From contig MNCI01004158.1 of NCBI GenBank assembly GCA_015680685.1, forward strand, positions 34,035-98,034: 64,000 nucleotides of DNA. Direction: 5' to 3'. Below are positions 45,608-57,192 of this stretch, one piece after another. Origin of the DNA: Gnetum montanum. Its lineage: Eukaryota > Streptophyta > Gnetopsida > Gnetales > Gnetaceae. The translations under genes and the position numbers were made by a program. The stretch's first letter is position 1, and each line of letters opens with the position of its first letter. The notes below the pieces were generated by a model. The model was not told the DNA's origin and did no database searches. It saw only the letters and a program-made list of their open reading frames with translations.

Positions 45608-46585
45608 AATGGACTTCTTCCTTCCAAGCTCACCACTACCTTGAAGCACAAATTGTAATCTGGACGCTCCCGCCTAGAGTAATACAACCACAGGTCAAGG
45701 CCAGATCTCTATGCCAATTCTTGCATCTGATTTTTAAACTTTATGGGTATCAAGGAGATGTGCTATAGTGAGTTCATGGCGTGAGCTTTGTAGTACTCAG
45801 TCTTGTCCGTCTTATGTCTGGGGCACTATATTGCTACTTTGATCATGTTTTTCATGAAAAGTGCACAAATAAAAACCGGATAGGGTAGTAACGGTGGTCT
45901 GTGATGCACATGTTTATCGTCGGAAATTACTATTCTCAGGATCCATTTCAGTCTTCTTCTCCCAGGGACATTAATATCATTTTACGTTTTGATGTGGTTG
46001 GGCCAAAATGGCAGTTTCCTTAGCAGCTTTCTTTTACTTCCGGTGTTCCAGAATAGTTGCTTTTCTTTTAATTTTAGAAGTGTTCCTGTCAGCCTGTAAC
46101 TTACTTAATGATCAATGAAACGAGTGAAACTCACTGGTGTAAAATGGAAGTTGCAGGGAATTCTGCATTGAGTGGGAGTTGCTGCCGTTAAAATGCTTAT
46201 GAGAGACGGAGGGAATCTGCAACTTTCCCTACGATGCTCCAGCGATTAGCAAGGCATGCAGGCCAACTCCAATCTACGGCACAGATTTTGGGGACCGTGG
46301 CTGCAGTGCAATTGCCGCCAATCATGGAACCTTTCCGATCTGTTGTTCGATCCCGTAGCGTTTGTTGGGCTATACTTGGCAGTTTCCTCCGTTAGTGAGA
46401 CTTTCCCGCTGACATTACATGCTGGAATTGGAAGTTGTAGGAATCTTGCATTATGTCTTCTGCAGACATCGACAAAAATGTGAAGCACACAGCTGAATCT
46501 GCGCCAGCGAAGCACGGAAACGAATGCACTGAATGCCTTGGTGGTGGGTTCGCAGCGTTAGTGGTGGGTTCGCAGCGGTTGAATG
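45608..46585. other. Unassigned stretch, higher GC than its surroundings
   Basis: No recognisable protein on either strand; not similar to the other elements. A 20-bp tandem doublet GTGGTGGGTTCGCAGCG occurs at about 46541-46578. It may be host intergenic DNA bordering the gene-like segment at 46.9 kb. Confidence 0.4.
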
Positions 46586-46943
46586 TGTTAGTTATTAATC
46601 CTGCTTTTGTTACAAGAATCAGTTTAAGTTATGGTCGAGTCTGTTAGTAATTCTAACTTTCAAGTTAAGTTATGGTCGAGTCTGTTAGTAATTCTAACTT
46701 TCAAGTTTAGTTAAAAAAGAATGAGAGTTAATCATGTTTTTTTTACCATGGGTTATCATGATGTAATTCTAACAGTTTTAATTAGAAAAAGAATGGGAGT
46801 TGAGTTTGGTGGACTTAGCCTATTATAAATAGGTCATTTAATAGTAGCTTTAATGTACCATATGAGAATAAAATATTTTCTGTTTCTCCTCGTATCTGCT
46901 CGGTTCTTGCACGGGTTATTTTGTTCTATGTTAATTCTTATCA
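46586..46943 (+). repeat. Probable short solo LTR (copia/TRIM type)
   Basis: A 358-bp unit beginning TGTTAGTTATTAAT and ending TTAATTCTTATCA, flanked by GAATG and GGATG (4 of 5 bases equal). It holds a TATA box CTATTATAAATAGG near 46811, an AATAAAA signal near 46867 and a pyrimidine-rich end, as in short copia-like LTRs. No primer site follows, so it would be a solo copy. The ends are imperfect inverted repeats, hence moderate confidence. Confidence 0.45.
46626..46707. repeat. 41-bp tandem duplication
   Basis: Two copies (46626-46666, 46667-46707) of AAGTTATGGTCGAGTCTGTT plus AGTAATTCTAACTTTCAAGTT, essentially identical, inside the putative short LTR. Unlike the N-joins there is no N between them. 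Confidence 0.9.
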
Positions 46944-47690
46944 GGATGGAGGTCTTGCATCAGATGTTCGGGGTTTATGCCACGATGGCTGGTGGTGATG
47001 GTTTGCTACACTGTGAGGCTCTACCAGATGTGACATGCTTATGGTGTTGGAGGAAGGGAGACAAAGCAAAACCGCCTGCGCCGAGCCCGACGGCATCAAC
47101 TTTGCTAATGAGAGCAGCAGCGAGTGCACCATTGGCGTCATCAGACTCGGCAGAAGCGGGCACGAGCGTGATTCGGATTCCGGAGTTGGCGGAGATGGTG
47201 GTTGTGGTGGCTGGTGCCGCTGCTGATGGTCGGAACCTACGTGGCCGTTAATATGCTCGTGAGCACCGTGGCAGAACGGCAGTAACCATTGGATAAAGCC
47301 AATGCAGCTCCAGATGGTGGCGGCAACGGCCTGGCACGTTGATGTGCAGAAAACAGTCCCTTGATGTGGGTGGTGTGGCATCCATTGCTGCCACTGTAAG
47401 GTAAGGGATGGTCGTGTTCGACATGTGCATGCCGCTTGGTGGTTTCACAAGAGGATCTAACGTGGGGCTTCCTCTGATGCCGATTGCTGCTTCTTCCAGG
47501 TTGTTGCTATCAATATTGTTGTTATTTTGAGCATTTTAATGGAGATTATAAAAATTTGCTTGGTTTTCCACGTTATGGTTTCTGGGCGTTTTGTTTTTCA
47601 TCTGGTCTTTTCTCTTGTTCGTTGCAGTCCCATTAGCAGTGGAAGAGGCAGGAAGTTCAAGCAGCGAAGGAAAACCTAATAAATTCCGAA
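46944..47690 (+). pseudogene. Unidentified GC-rich gene-like segment with possible last exon
   Basis: GC and codon texture differ from all flanking elements. In one plus-strand frame, 47408 starts MVVFDMCMPLGGFTRGSNVG and runs to ...MPIAASS. A donor-like AG/GTTGTTGC near 47500 and an acceptor after TCTCTTGTTCGTTGCAG at 47627 would join it in frame to PISSGRGRKFKQRRKT and a stop at about 47678. Upstream, several partly open frames on both strands overlap (46.95-47.38 kb), none clearly real. It could be the end of a host gene or a captured/pseudogenised copy. I do not recognise the product. Confidence 0.3.
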
Positions 47691-49558
47691 TGCAGAGGAA
47701 AGGAAGGGGAATTATTTTTTTCTTTTCTTTGGGGAGGACGGTGCGCAGGTGAGACTACCGAAAAACGGCCAGAGACCTCTAAGAAAATTAGAGTCCGAAA
47801 CGGGCCTTGTAGGTGCTTGTGGAGGGAGATCGTGAAGTTGGTGCAACAAACAAGAGAACCTTTGTCAGAGATGGTGTGCTTTCACAAGCATGGGTAAACA
47901 AGGTCACATGACAGTTATCTATTTTGAAATTGCATCATCTCTCTATTTAGAGGTAACTCATATGCCTTTAATTTTCCTACAAGTATTTGATTTTAATATA
48001 TCTGTGACAAACACCATTACTTGCTATTAAATGTTTGTTGAAAGGACATTTTGAATAAAAGTTCTTGTTTATGTTTGTGGTTTTAAAATTTACAATCATT
48101 TTAAAGTTTGCACTTTGGCTAGTTTTAGGAGTGATCATACTTTCTTGCCAAGTCTAAATTCTAAAAGGTCATTCCGTTTTAAGCTTCTACTTCAGAGTCA
48201 TTAGTCCTTGCTATTAAACATCTATCTCTAAGTAGACTTTTCTGACTGTTTGTATTTGGTGTTCTATAGTTGTAGGAATTTTAAAATTTACATTTAGTTT
48301 GTTTAATAAGTAATTATTTTACTATTTTTTTATCAAGTTTTAAAATTTAAGATAGTTATTCGACTTAAATTTCTATGTCAACTTTCCAGTTCGATTTACC
48401 TTTCTGAATGTCACATTACCCTTTATAATTGAGACTAGTCCCAAGTTCCTATACCCACACATGAGATGCCCTAGGCTATAGTCTTTCAAAATGAGTTTTG
48501 TAGGTCTTGTTGTGTCCTAAATTTTTACAACTTTCTAGTTCAAAAATACCACAAATTTTTCAAAAATTTAAAAGAGATCCAAATATTCAAGGAAATCCAT
48601 AAAACCAAAAAATGTATATATTTTATTCACTCAAAATTGGTCACACAAATATTATTATTTTATTCCAAAAATCCAAAGGTGTCTAAATTGGTTAGAAATC
48701 CATAAAAACTCAAATTCCATAAAATCTTTGCAAAATCCTATTTATGTCATGAGAAAATCCCAAATATTTATGAAATATCTCGAAGCAAGTTGGGCATAAT
48801 TTTCGCAATTTCAAAAATTCACCACAAGACAAAAAATGGTATGAACATGATTAAAATATTTTTTTTATAAAAATGCCCAAAATTACAAAAATTCCATAGA
48901 ATCTTGACAAATGAATTAAATTCATTGCAAAATAATAGAAGACCATGAAGCATAAAGGAGAAATAGAAAATCCATAACAATATGAGACAGCTATGTGAAA
49001 GAAAAATAAAATAAACTTCCTTTGGCAAAGCTTCAAGAATTTTTTTGTCTTCTTGATGTGCTTAACTTGTCACACCCAAAATCTTTCTTTGGACTATAAT
49101 GTGATGTATCTGAGGGGTAAACCTATTTATAAGAAAGAGCAAAAAATGTTTTTTAAAAAGTGCGATGGGACATGTTTTACAAAAATGATGGTTGCGGAAA
49201 AACACGCGGCAGAAACTAGATGTAAGGCAGTGACAAATGAAGCAAAATGCATAATATGCATATTCATTATGTATATATATTATGCATATTACTTATATGC
49301 ATTATGTCCATCACGCACGTAACATAATTTTTTAATGTTGACTTTTGTTTTTTGCATTTTTTAAAAGAGATTTTGAATTTTATTTATTATTCTTTAACAT
49401 AAATTATTTTTATAAGTATATTTTTCTTTTTTTTCTTTTCCTTAATTCTATTACATTCTAAGACTCATAACATACGTATGAGGACTCCAAATGTGATTTT
49501 GTTTGAACCTAAGGGATCCTTATCAAGTGATTTACCAAATCATATGCTAAAATCGCCT
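47691..49558. other. AT-rich stretch without recognisable genes
   Basis: Nothing codes convincingly. 48.5-48.85 kb has repeated AAATCCATAAAA/AAAATCC phrases, 49.25-49.29 kb AT-rich TATGCATATT inverted repeats. TGTCACACCCAAAATC at 49070 looks like a plant LTR start, but no matching end was found. Confidence 0.4.
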
Positions 49559-49563
49559 AGTTC

Positions 49564-51354
49564 TGTACCGTCCGAAATCATCAGTGAGAGGTTGTAATGA
49601 ATGGACACCAAGAGATCTATGAATGAAACAATAAGACCCTGCCTTCGCCTGAGGCAAGCTAGTAATCATCAACGGAGGCAAAGTGCCTTGAATGGTCTAC
49701 ACGCGGATCAAACGAGGACTTCCTCGAACATACGCAATTGCGATGCGTTGGGTTATACGTAAACAAATGTAAACTATTTAAATAAGGAAAACAAGAAAAA
49801 TGTGAACAGGAACAATAATGTACACTGTAGGAAAATTAATGTAAACTGCAAGAATCTGGGCAATAACGCAAACTATTTGTATTGATAAACAATTACAATG
49901 TGCACTGATTAGAATGCAGTTGCGGATTGGTCGCAAGGCAGACGTTTGCCCCAATGGATGTGAATGGATGCTAGGGAATACAGGTTTCTGGTTGCAGGTT
50001 CTGCAGCGTGACCAAGATTGCCCTTGCTCAGCTTAACCAAGTCTGATGCCCAGCGTATAAGATTGATGCCCAGATTTCTTAAGTCTCTGAGATTCCCATT
50101 TTTCGAACCTTGATCTAGTGGAAAAACAGGAGATTTATAAGATTTTAGGCACGAGATTCAGATCTGGGAGAAGATCAGTGGCTACAGGGTGAGAAAACTT
50201 CGGATCAGGTGATAGGTGTGTGCATTGACCGGATGCAAGAAATGTTACAATGTACAGCGTGCAGCGTGACCAAGATCTCTTACGCTGACGTGTGTAATCC
50301 ACAGCGTAAGAGCTTGATACGCTGAAAAATGCAAAATGTACAAAGAATGTTAAAGTACAAGAGTGGATCTAGATGTCTAGCCTTCGGATCTGTAGATCTG
50401 TGCTATTTTTGTTCCACCAAGGCCTCCAACGTGCGTGGATCTGGCTCTAATGTGTGCGCAGCCTGTTCTGGCATCAGCGTCTTGCATCAGTGTTTGGCGT
50501 CCAGCATTAGCGTCAACATCCAACGTCACTAACAGCGTCTGACCTAAAAACAGTGCATTTTGAACCTGTTTTTGACCTGTGAGACCCATTTTCAGAGTGG
50601 ATTTGCATGCCATGGGTCATGAGGGTTCTGTGTGCCAAATTTGGGCTGAATTAGATGTCGTTTTGGCCCTGTTTTGGTTGATGACGCTAAGCCTTATGCT
50701 GAGCAGCGTCTGAAAAATAACCCCAGTGTCACCAAGTCAAAGTGGCACATTTGAGGCCCAAATCTTGATTTTGTGGAGGCTAGGACCTGCTGGGGACCTT
50801 GGTGAAGGTCATGGGGGTCCCTGTGCTTGATTTTGGTCTGTTTTGACTCAATTTTGGGGCTCCAAAAGTTGGTAACGCTGAGCCTTAAGCTGAGCAACGT
50901 CTGAAAAATAACCCCAACGTCACCAAGTCAAAGTGGCATATTTGAGGCCCAATTCTTGATTTTCTGGAGGCTGGGACCTACTGGGGACCTTGGTGAAGGT
51001 CATGGGGGGTCCCTGTGCTTGATTTCAGCCTGTTTTAACTTAGTTTCGGGGCTCCAAAAGTTGGTGACGCTGAGCCTTACGCTGAGCAACGTCTGAAAAT
51101 GTAGCCAAATTATACTTAGCCAAAACCAAGCATTTTGAGCTTGAAAATTTTGATTTTGGATGCCGAAAGTTGGTGCAGTCACCTATGGGCCCCAAAGGGG
51201 ACCTTGCTTGCTCCATTGCTCACTCCATTGTATGTCATTTCATGTCATTTTAGAGGCTCTCAAGTTTGGTCATGCTGTACTCATGTTGGGCAGTAGCATG
51301 ACTTAGCTTGATTTTTGTCTAAAAGTGCTAGGCCAAAATTTTGTGGTGTTTTCA
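49564..51354 (-). repeat. Solo Tat-like LTR with perfect target duplication
   Basis: Left edge TGTACCGTCCGAAATCATC and right edge AAAATTTTGTGGTGTTTTCA are the two ends of the D/X-type LTR on the minus strand. AGTTC occurs directly outside both ends (49559-49563, 51355-51359). There is no internal region, so this is a solo LTR left by LTR-LTR recombination. It holds two 190-bp units (ACCAAGTCAAAGTGGCA at 50731 and 50922) and ACGCTGAGC-type palindromic motifs. Confidence 0.92.
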
Positions 51355-51359
51355 AGTTC

Positions 51360-52664
51360 AAATGCCACAACTTTTATAATATTTTAGCAAACTAGAAAAT
51401 GTAATATCTCTAACTTCAATTTTAGTGAACCAAGGATCAAAACCTACATTTTTAAATGTCTTGAACACATCAGTACTCAAATTGTAGGTAGGACATCATC
51501 CTAAGTTACTTCCTTATCAAAGCTAATTTAGTCTATATTTAATTATAATTAGAAATGAACTCCAAATCCTAGTTTGATGACAAAAGGTAACAAGAGATAT
51601 GGTTGAGGTGAAGCCAAGGTTCATAATTGCTCCATGAATAAAATATTATATAATCACATGTGCATAATGAAAATTAAATATGCATAACTAGATGTACATA
51701 ATTAAGCACAAATGTGCATAACTCAATTTACATACTAAATATTTGATATATATAACTAAATGTGCATAAACAAATAAATATGCATACCCAATTCATTGTA
51801 AAGGTATGATAATTGACAAAAGAAAAACTATTTGGTAATTGGATTTCAACATTTAATCATAAAATATAAAGTAAATCTATGACTGAGCTCTAGTAGTAGT
51901 AAAATAAGGATGCAAAACTTTAACAAAATATCCTAAGTAGATTGCATTCACTTATGTAGGAAACTAGCAAAAACAATATCAATAATAATAGTAGTAATGA
52001 TAGTAATGTAATCAAGAATATTAAAGCTAATTCATTAAAATTCATCCAATAGTATTAAAGAATTAATCATATACATGAAATTCAATAACTAAACCTTGCA
52101 ACTTCTTAGGTTATGACAAGACACATGAAGAATGAATAAAATATGAAGGGGTAAAGTGGTATTTATAGGTAATATGTGATAGTTAGGATTTGGGCACGTC
52201 ACACTGAATTGAACACATGTCGACTTAGTGGAACTCGAGGAATATTATTGGGATTTGTGAGAATGAATCCCTTTATAGAAATTCTAAATTTCTATAAAAA
52301 TGATGAAAATAATAAAAATTTGATTTACCATGAGTCATGATATCATAACACAAGTCATGGTCTATCACCATGAGCTCTGAAGAATCTAAAGGATTCTAGA
52401 TTTATGATCTAAGCTAAAAGAAAATAAAAAACTTAGTAAAAATAAGCACACTCTTCTTAAACTCTTGTTATATAGGCCTTAATCTCTCAAAAATAGATTT
52501 GGAGAGATAAGTATGAATCTAGAAAATCATGGGGATGATCCTTATCATCTCATTTAAAGATTTTCTTAATAAGGGATGAACTAAATATGGGATTAGATAG
52601 GAATTACATGAATAGGATCTCATCTTATTTATGGATGAGATCTATTTAATTATTTTGTGGAACA
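51360..52664 (-). repeat. Probable 3' LTR region of copia element F
   Basis: AT-rich, directly downstream (leftwards) of the F pol end. The right edge would be ATTTTGTGGAACA at 52664 (LTR start TGTTCCACAAAAT). A minus-strand CTATAAATACC at 52147-52159 fits a TATA box. ATGTGCATAA/TGCATAACTA motifs recur at 51.66-51.79 kb. The left edge was not found. Confidence 0.45.
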
Positions 52665-53027
52665 TCTAGTCACCCCCATGATGGTAAGAGGTTCAACTCC
52701 AAGGAAGTCTCTAAAAGTTTCAAACTTTTCATGATTCAAAATCTTGGTAAAAATATCCATCATTTGTGCATCAGTCACATAATGTTCCATGCTAAGTATG
52801 TTGTCTTGAATTAAGCTTCAAAGATGATGATGCTTAATATCTATGTGTTTGGAATGTTCATGATGAACCTGATTGTGCATCATTGTAATAGCACTTGTGC
52901 TATCATAGTATAAACAAATGGAAGGTTTAAGAGTATATCTCATTTTGGTGAACATGAAGTGGATCCATATGACTTGAGTAGCAGCATTTGATGTAGCTAT
53001 GTATTCTGCTTTAGCTATTGAGAGGGT
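52665..53027 (-). pseudogene. Ty1/copia RNase H fragment F
   Basis: Minus strand from 53027 down: SIAKAEYIATSNAATQVIWI, ICLYYDSTSAITMMHNQVHH, EHSKHIDIKHHHL, then HYVTDAQMMDIFTKILNHEK and FLGVEPLTIMGVT. This is the C-terminal RNase H of a plant copia polyprotein (S.AEAEYIA......W......, C D..SAI....N...H.R.KHID, V......Q.ADI.TK). E is inserted at 53028, removing the upstream part; it does not reappear at the right end of E. Confidence 0.85.
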
Positions 53028-54548
53028 TGTAGTGATCGAAAATGTCAGTGGTTGGAAACACCGAGAGGTTTCTGGGTGAACATTTTAACCCCGAATCCGT
53101 GCAAGGGCCATGCTGGATAAAATGGAAATGGGACGCCCTGAATGGTCTGGTCGATCAGACAGGGACTTAATTGGTGTAACTTAACCTTACGTGAACTTTG
53201 TTTTGATTGCAAAATACACAAGGTAAAATCGATAATCAATAAATGCAGGAATGAAGGAAATAATGAAAAACAACGATAACAATAAAGAAATAATTAGAAT
53301 GAACTTAGGTAAGAAAAATGCACTTCCTCAAGATCAAGGGTTCAATTCTTTGCATTGTTTGAGAGATGTGCAACAAGTTATACAATGCCGGAGGCACATA
53401 GAGAATTCAAGGGTAATTAGAATTCTCAGCATGTACCAACTATGCTCTTGAATGTGAACTTAGAATCCAACGCAAGGCAGTCAATGCAAAATGCCAACCT
53501 GAAAGTGCTAATGCCAAAACTGCCAACAATGTCAATCTTGCCAACACCAAAAAATGCCAACCCTTTAAGCATTGTTCGCTGGGGTATTTATAGAGCCAGG
53601 AGAAGGCGAAAAATGCGATTTAGGTGCCACGTGTCCTAGACCCCACAAGATGCTAACATGCCCGTACTTCGTAGATGTGCAATGTCGGTCATGAACTTGC
53701 TACACTACAACCATGTTGTCGAAACTGGAAATGCTAGAATCAGGTGTGCTAATAATGCAAGCGAGAAATGAAGCACATTGAAGTAGCATAGTTGCTTGCT
53801 ATGTTGTGCTATGCTACGTAGTGTAGCACATCGATGTAGCATAGCTGCTTGCTACGTTGTGCTACGCTATGTAGCATAGCACAACCTAGCCACCAGTTTA
53901 AACAGAAAACTTGCGTTGGAGTCACTAGCTTTTGCTGACAGTCTTGGTGCACGCCCGGCTAACCTTTGGAGCATTTTTATTGATGTGCATCTTTGCTATG
54001 CTATGTAGCATAGCATAGCGTAGCAGCCAATGTAACTTGCATTCTTTCAAAACTACGGGGTTTCACGAGAAAACTTTGCTTGCTTTGCCCTTGCCACGCT
54101 GTGCTACGCTATATAGCGTAGTATAGCGTAGCACCCTGTGTTGGCTGGATTCTGACTTTGGCTTGCACAAACATCTTGCCAAACTTGTATTCAGATACTT
54201 GATTAATTTTTCAAAGGCTTGCTACATTGCACAGCGTAGCATAGCGTAGCGTAGCAGACTTCTCAACTAGAAAACTTGTCAAACTATTTTGCTCGTCCCA
54301 AGAACTCTCGGTAACTCCAAGCATGGTTTCTGAGTAGATTGTCAGCCAAGTGAATTATCCAAGTGGGCAAGCCAGAGAGTCCATCGAGCCTATTAGCTCT
54401 GGAGATAGAAAATTTTCCAAACTAGACAATCTAATCTCAGTGCCTTTATTTCCTGCCAAACTGTCATGAGGCTACACTTGTGGAAATGCCTGCCTCAGTT
54501 CTAAGACCCTGGTAAAGTAAGAGTGCCTCGAAATTTTATGGTGTTTCA
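53028..54548 (-). repeat. 3' LTR of E
   Basis: Left edge TGTAGTGATCGAAAATGTCAG, right edge TTTTATGGTGTTTCA. The TATA-like CTATAAATACCCC on the minus strand at 53582-53594 precedes the transcribed part. The U3 is unlike D's: it carries palindromic TACGCTATATAGCGTA-type repeats (53.78-54.26 kb). Confidence 0.87.
53780..54260. repeat. Palindromic GCTACGCTA / TAGCGTAGC array in the E LTR
   Basis: At least five blocks, e.g. GTGCTACGCTATGTAGCATA, GCTATGCTATGTAGCATAGC and GTGCTACGCTATATAGCGTA, separated by 50-130 bp of unique sequence. Most blocks are near-perfect inverted repeats able to fold back. Single copies also occur in E's antisense introns (60.13, 60.48, 61.02, 61.58 kb). Confidence 0.8.
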
Positions 54549-55900
54549 TTGGCTCCTCTTTGTCGACGTCTGGAGGATGGGCCTAAGAGATGCCGACAAA
54601 GAATACGAAACACCACAAAAGATAAGATGCTAACATCACTCTTTAGTAGTCGTCCAGATGTTGCTTAGCTATGCTTGAGGATGCCAGGATAGTCATGTAG
54701 GGAAAGGGGAAAGGATGGATCTGCAAGGACAATTTCAGGAAGGGAAAGATGTAGCATAGTGTGGTCCCTCATTGGAGTGCTTGTCAGGGAGTTGATATGC
54801 ATGTGAATCTTTCTTTTGCAGGCATCTGACCTCTCATCGGAATGCTTGAAGATGGTCATTGCGAAATAGCTAATGTGACATTTGTTTTGGGCATGCATTT
54901 TTTTTGGGTGAGCTTTTGCTCTTCTACACTTTTCTTTTACTATTTTCCATTTTCATCTACAAACAACCTTCTTGTAGGACAGGTGTTTCCTCCCCAGGAT
55001 GAGTTGTGTTACATCCACATGGGGCTTTGACTTGCCTACAGATGCTTCCCATGTGGTGAGTTTTGTTACGTGTGTCATGGACTTTGCGGTTAAGCATATG
55101 GGAGGGCTTTACAAGAATCGGGAAAATTTGTAAAAGAGGTATGAGAAGGGGAATTGCAGGTGTAAGAAATGAGGTAAAGGAGGTCAAGGGGGAGGACAGG
55201 ATGTGCACTCCCAAGTAGCCAAGCTAGCTAGGATGACCACCTTGGAATGATGTAGTGTCCTACCGCCTTGGCAAAACGCACCTCTGACTAACACCCCTCT
55301 AGCACGTACCCTGCAAACACAGCAGAGAGCAAACTAGAAGAAACAATCATCAAGTAAAACAAAGGCAAAGGTCTTGCTTACTTTGGATGCTACTAGAATA
55401 ATGGATGTTTTTGCTGAGGCATTTGACATCCAAACCAGAAAGGCTAGCAATGGTTTTGGCAGCATCAGCGTGGAGGAGTTGGCACCAAGGTAGCTAGGAA
55501 TTGTGGTGATGCGAGTGCTCAGGAGTCTGCGCCCAAGGCAAACATGATGCAGTTTAGCTATAAGGTGAGATCCCTAACAGCTAAACATCTTTTCGGCACA
55601 GGTGATCATGGGAGTTAGAGGGTAGCAACTTTGTGGCTGGGCCACAATAGTGCTGGGACTCCAACTGTAGGTGCCAACCATGGAAGCTACTACCAGGGCG
55701 ATGGGCCATGGTAGCGATAGCTCTGGAAGGTCAGCAAGATGTCAGATGATATCTTCGAAGGATCAGCAAGATGTCAGGGGTAATGGCATTACACATATTC
55801 CAGAGGGTGTTTTCTTGGCATCATGAACTACATTCTGGAACTACAACATTCCACCCCGTGCCGACATTGTATGCGTTCGCTTGCTTGTAGGGTCATGGAT
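54549..55900 (-). other. E 3' untranslated region
   Basis: Starts (from the LTR) with the purine tract 54549-54565. No pol-related coding. A plus-strand open stretch from 55403 (MDVFAEAFDIQTRKASNGFG) ends near a donor-like AAG/GTGAGA at 55564; it has no match in D and is only a weak gene candidate. Confidence 0.5.
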
Positions 55901-55924
55901 TGTGAGCTAGATGTGTTGTGTTGC

Positions 55925-56250
55925 GAACCCATTTTAAGGTCCTGGTAGACCATTTGATGTGCTGGTTTAAGGTCCCAATAGGCCGTGGTATGCTAGTTTA
56001 AGGTCCTAGAAGGCCCCTGTGCTAGTTTAATGTCCCAGTAGACCACTGTGCTAGTTTATCATCGTAGCAAATGGTGGTTGCGCTAGTTTAAGGTCCTAGT
56101 AGACCGTCTGTGCCAGTTTAAGGTCATAGCAAACAAGCTTTACCAATTTTATGTCATGGTGGATAGTTTGTTCCAGTTTATAGTCATAATAGACTACCTT
56201 TTCCATTTTTATGTCGTAGTGGATGAGCTTTGCTAGTTTTACATCATAGC
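55925..56250. repeat. Tandem array after E integrase
   Basis: About eight units of 35-45 bp with (C/G)(T/C)(A/G)GTTTAAGGTC(C/A)TAG plus (T/C)AGACC. Consensus TAGTTTAAGGTCCTAGTAGACC. Equivalent to the D array at 30.42-30.62 kb (reverse complement) and related to the pre-RT arrays. Confidence 0.88.
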
Positions 56251-56279
56251 TGACGTTTTGCTTACCTTGCTCATGCATT

Positions 56280-57170
56280 AGATGTATTACGGCTTAAGAT
56301 ACAAATGATTTATAGGATTTGGAAACTCTTTGCCATCCATGTCTGCCAGCTTGAAGGCCCCATTCCCGTAGGCTTTTGTGACCATGAATGAACCTTCCCA
56401 GTTTGCTAAGAATTTGTTCACATGTTCACAGACAGCCTTGAGAATGAGGTATCCCTTTTTTACCAGTCATTGATGTGGGTTTGCATGATGCTTTTGTCAT
56501 TGCCTATCTTGATATTGCTCAATGTGGCCAAGTGTTTGTGCACGCTCCTCCTCTATGGAGTCAAGGTCGATGATCCTCAACTCGTTGTTTTGGCCTTCAC
56601 TCACGATGTTTGACAGAATCATTTGAAGTGATGGTACCTGCAACTCAAGAGGCAACACCGCTTCAGATCTGTAAACAAGACTGTAAGGAGTTTTACCTAT
56701 TGTCATCCTGCATGTCGTTCTGTAATCCCATAACACATAGAGGATTTGCTCATGCCATCGCCTCTTGTTGTTGCTAAGCATCTTCTTGAGCAAGTTGATG
56801 ATGGCTTTGTTCGTAGCTTCTGCCTGTCCATTTGCCTATTGAGATGTAGTCTTCCTAAGGGGGATAGCCTCTACCCACTTTGTAAAATACTCAGTGGCGG
56901 TGATGATGAAGCTTTGCTCTGTGGAAGACTTAGCTGTGATAGGTCCTAAAATGTCTAGTCCCCATCGTTGGAATGGCCACGTGATCTGCGTCGGGTGCAA
57001 CTCGGTAGGTGAAACGTGTATAATATTTGCATATGGTTGGCACGTGTCATAGGTCTTAACTTTGGCTAGGAAATCACGCTCCATGTGAGGCCAGTAATAC
57101 CCTAGGCATCTAATTTTTGCTACCATGGCCCTAGGTGCTATGTGTCCACCACACAGTCCCTCATGTATCT
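56280..57170 (-). pseudogene. E integrase with central deletion
   Basis: Minus strand: IRCLGYYWPHMERDFLAKVK, CQPYANIIHVSPTELHPTQI, WGLDILGPITAKSSTEQSFI (first Asp at 56955-56953), TEYFTKWVEAIPLRKTTSQ, then directly ANGQAEATNKAIINLLKKML (Glu at 56820-56818), PYSLVYRSEAVLPLELQVPS and the C-terminus to 56.3 kb (GNGAFKLADMDGKEF-like). About 70-95 residues including the second catalytic Asp are missing at about 56840, leaving the frame intact around one TAG. It could not be catalytically active. Confidence 0.88.
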
Positions 57171-57192
57171 CATTAATGACCTTCTATGCTTG

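Noticed and set aside
45608-46585. Continuation of A2 pol right of B
   Set aside because: Searched by eye for RNase H/integrase motifs in all frames; none present, so the right flank of B was lost.
46941-47381. 146-residue minus-strand Pro/His/Ser-rich ORF
   Set aside because: Compositional artefact of a GC-rich segment; several equally open frames overlap on the other strand and no domain is visible.
55403-55565. Second antisense gene in E after integrase
   Set aside because: Single short open stretch with one donor-like site; no equivalent in D. Kept only as a low-interest note.
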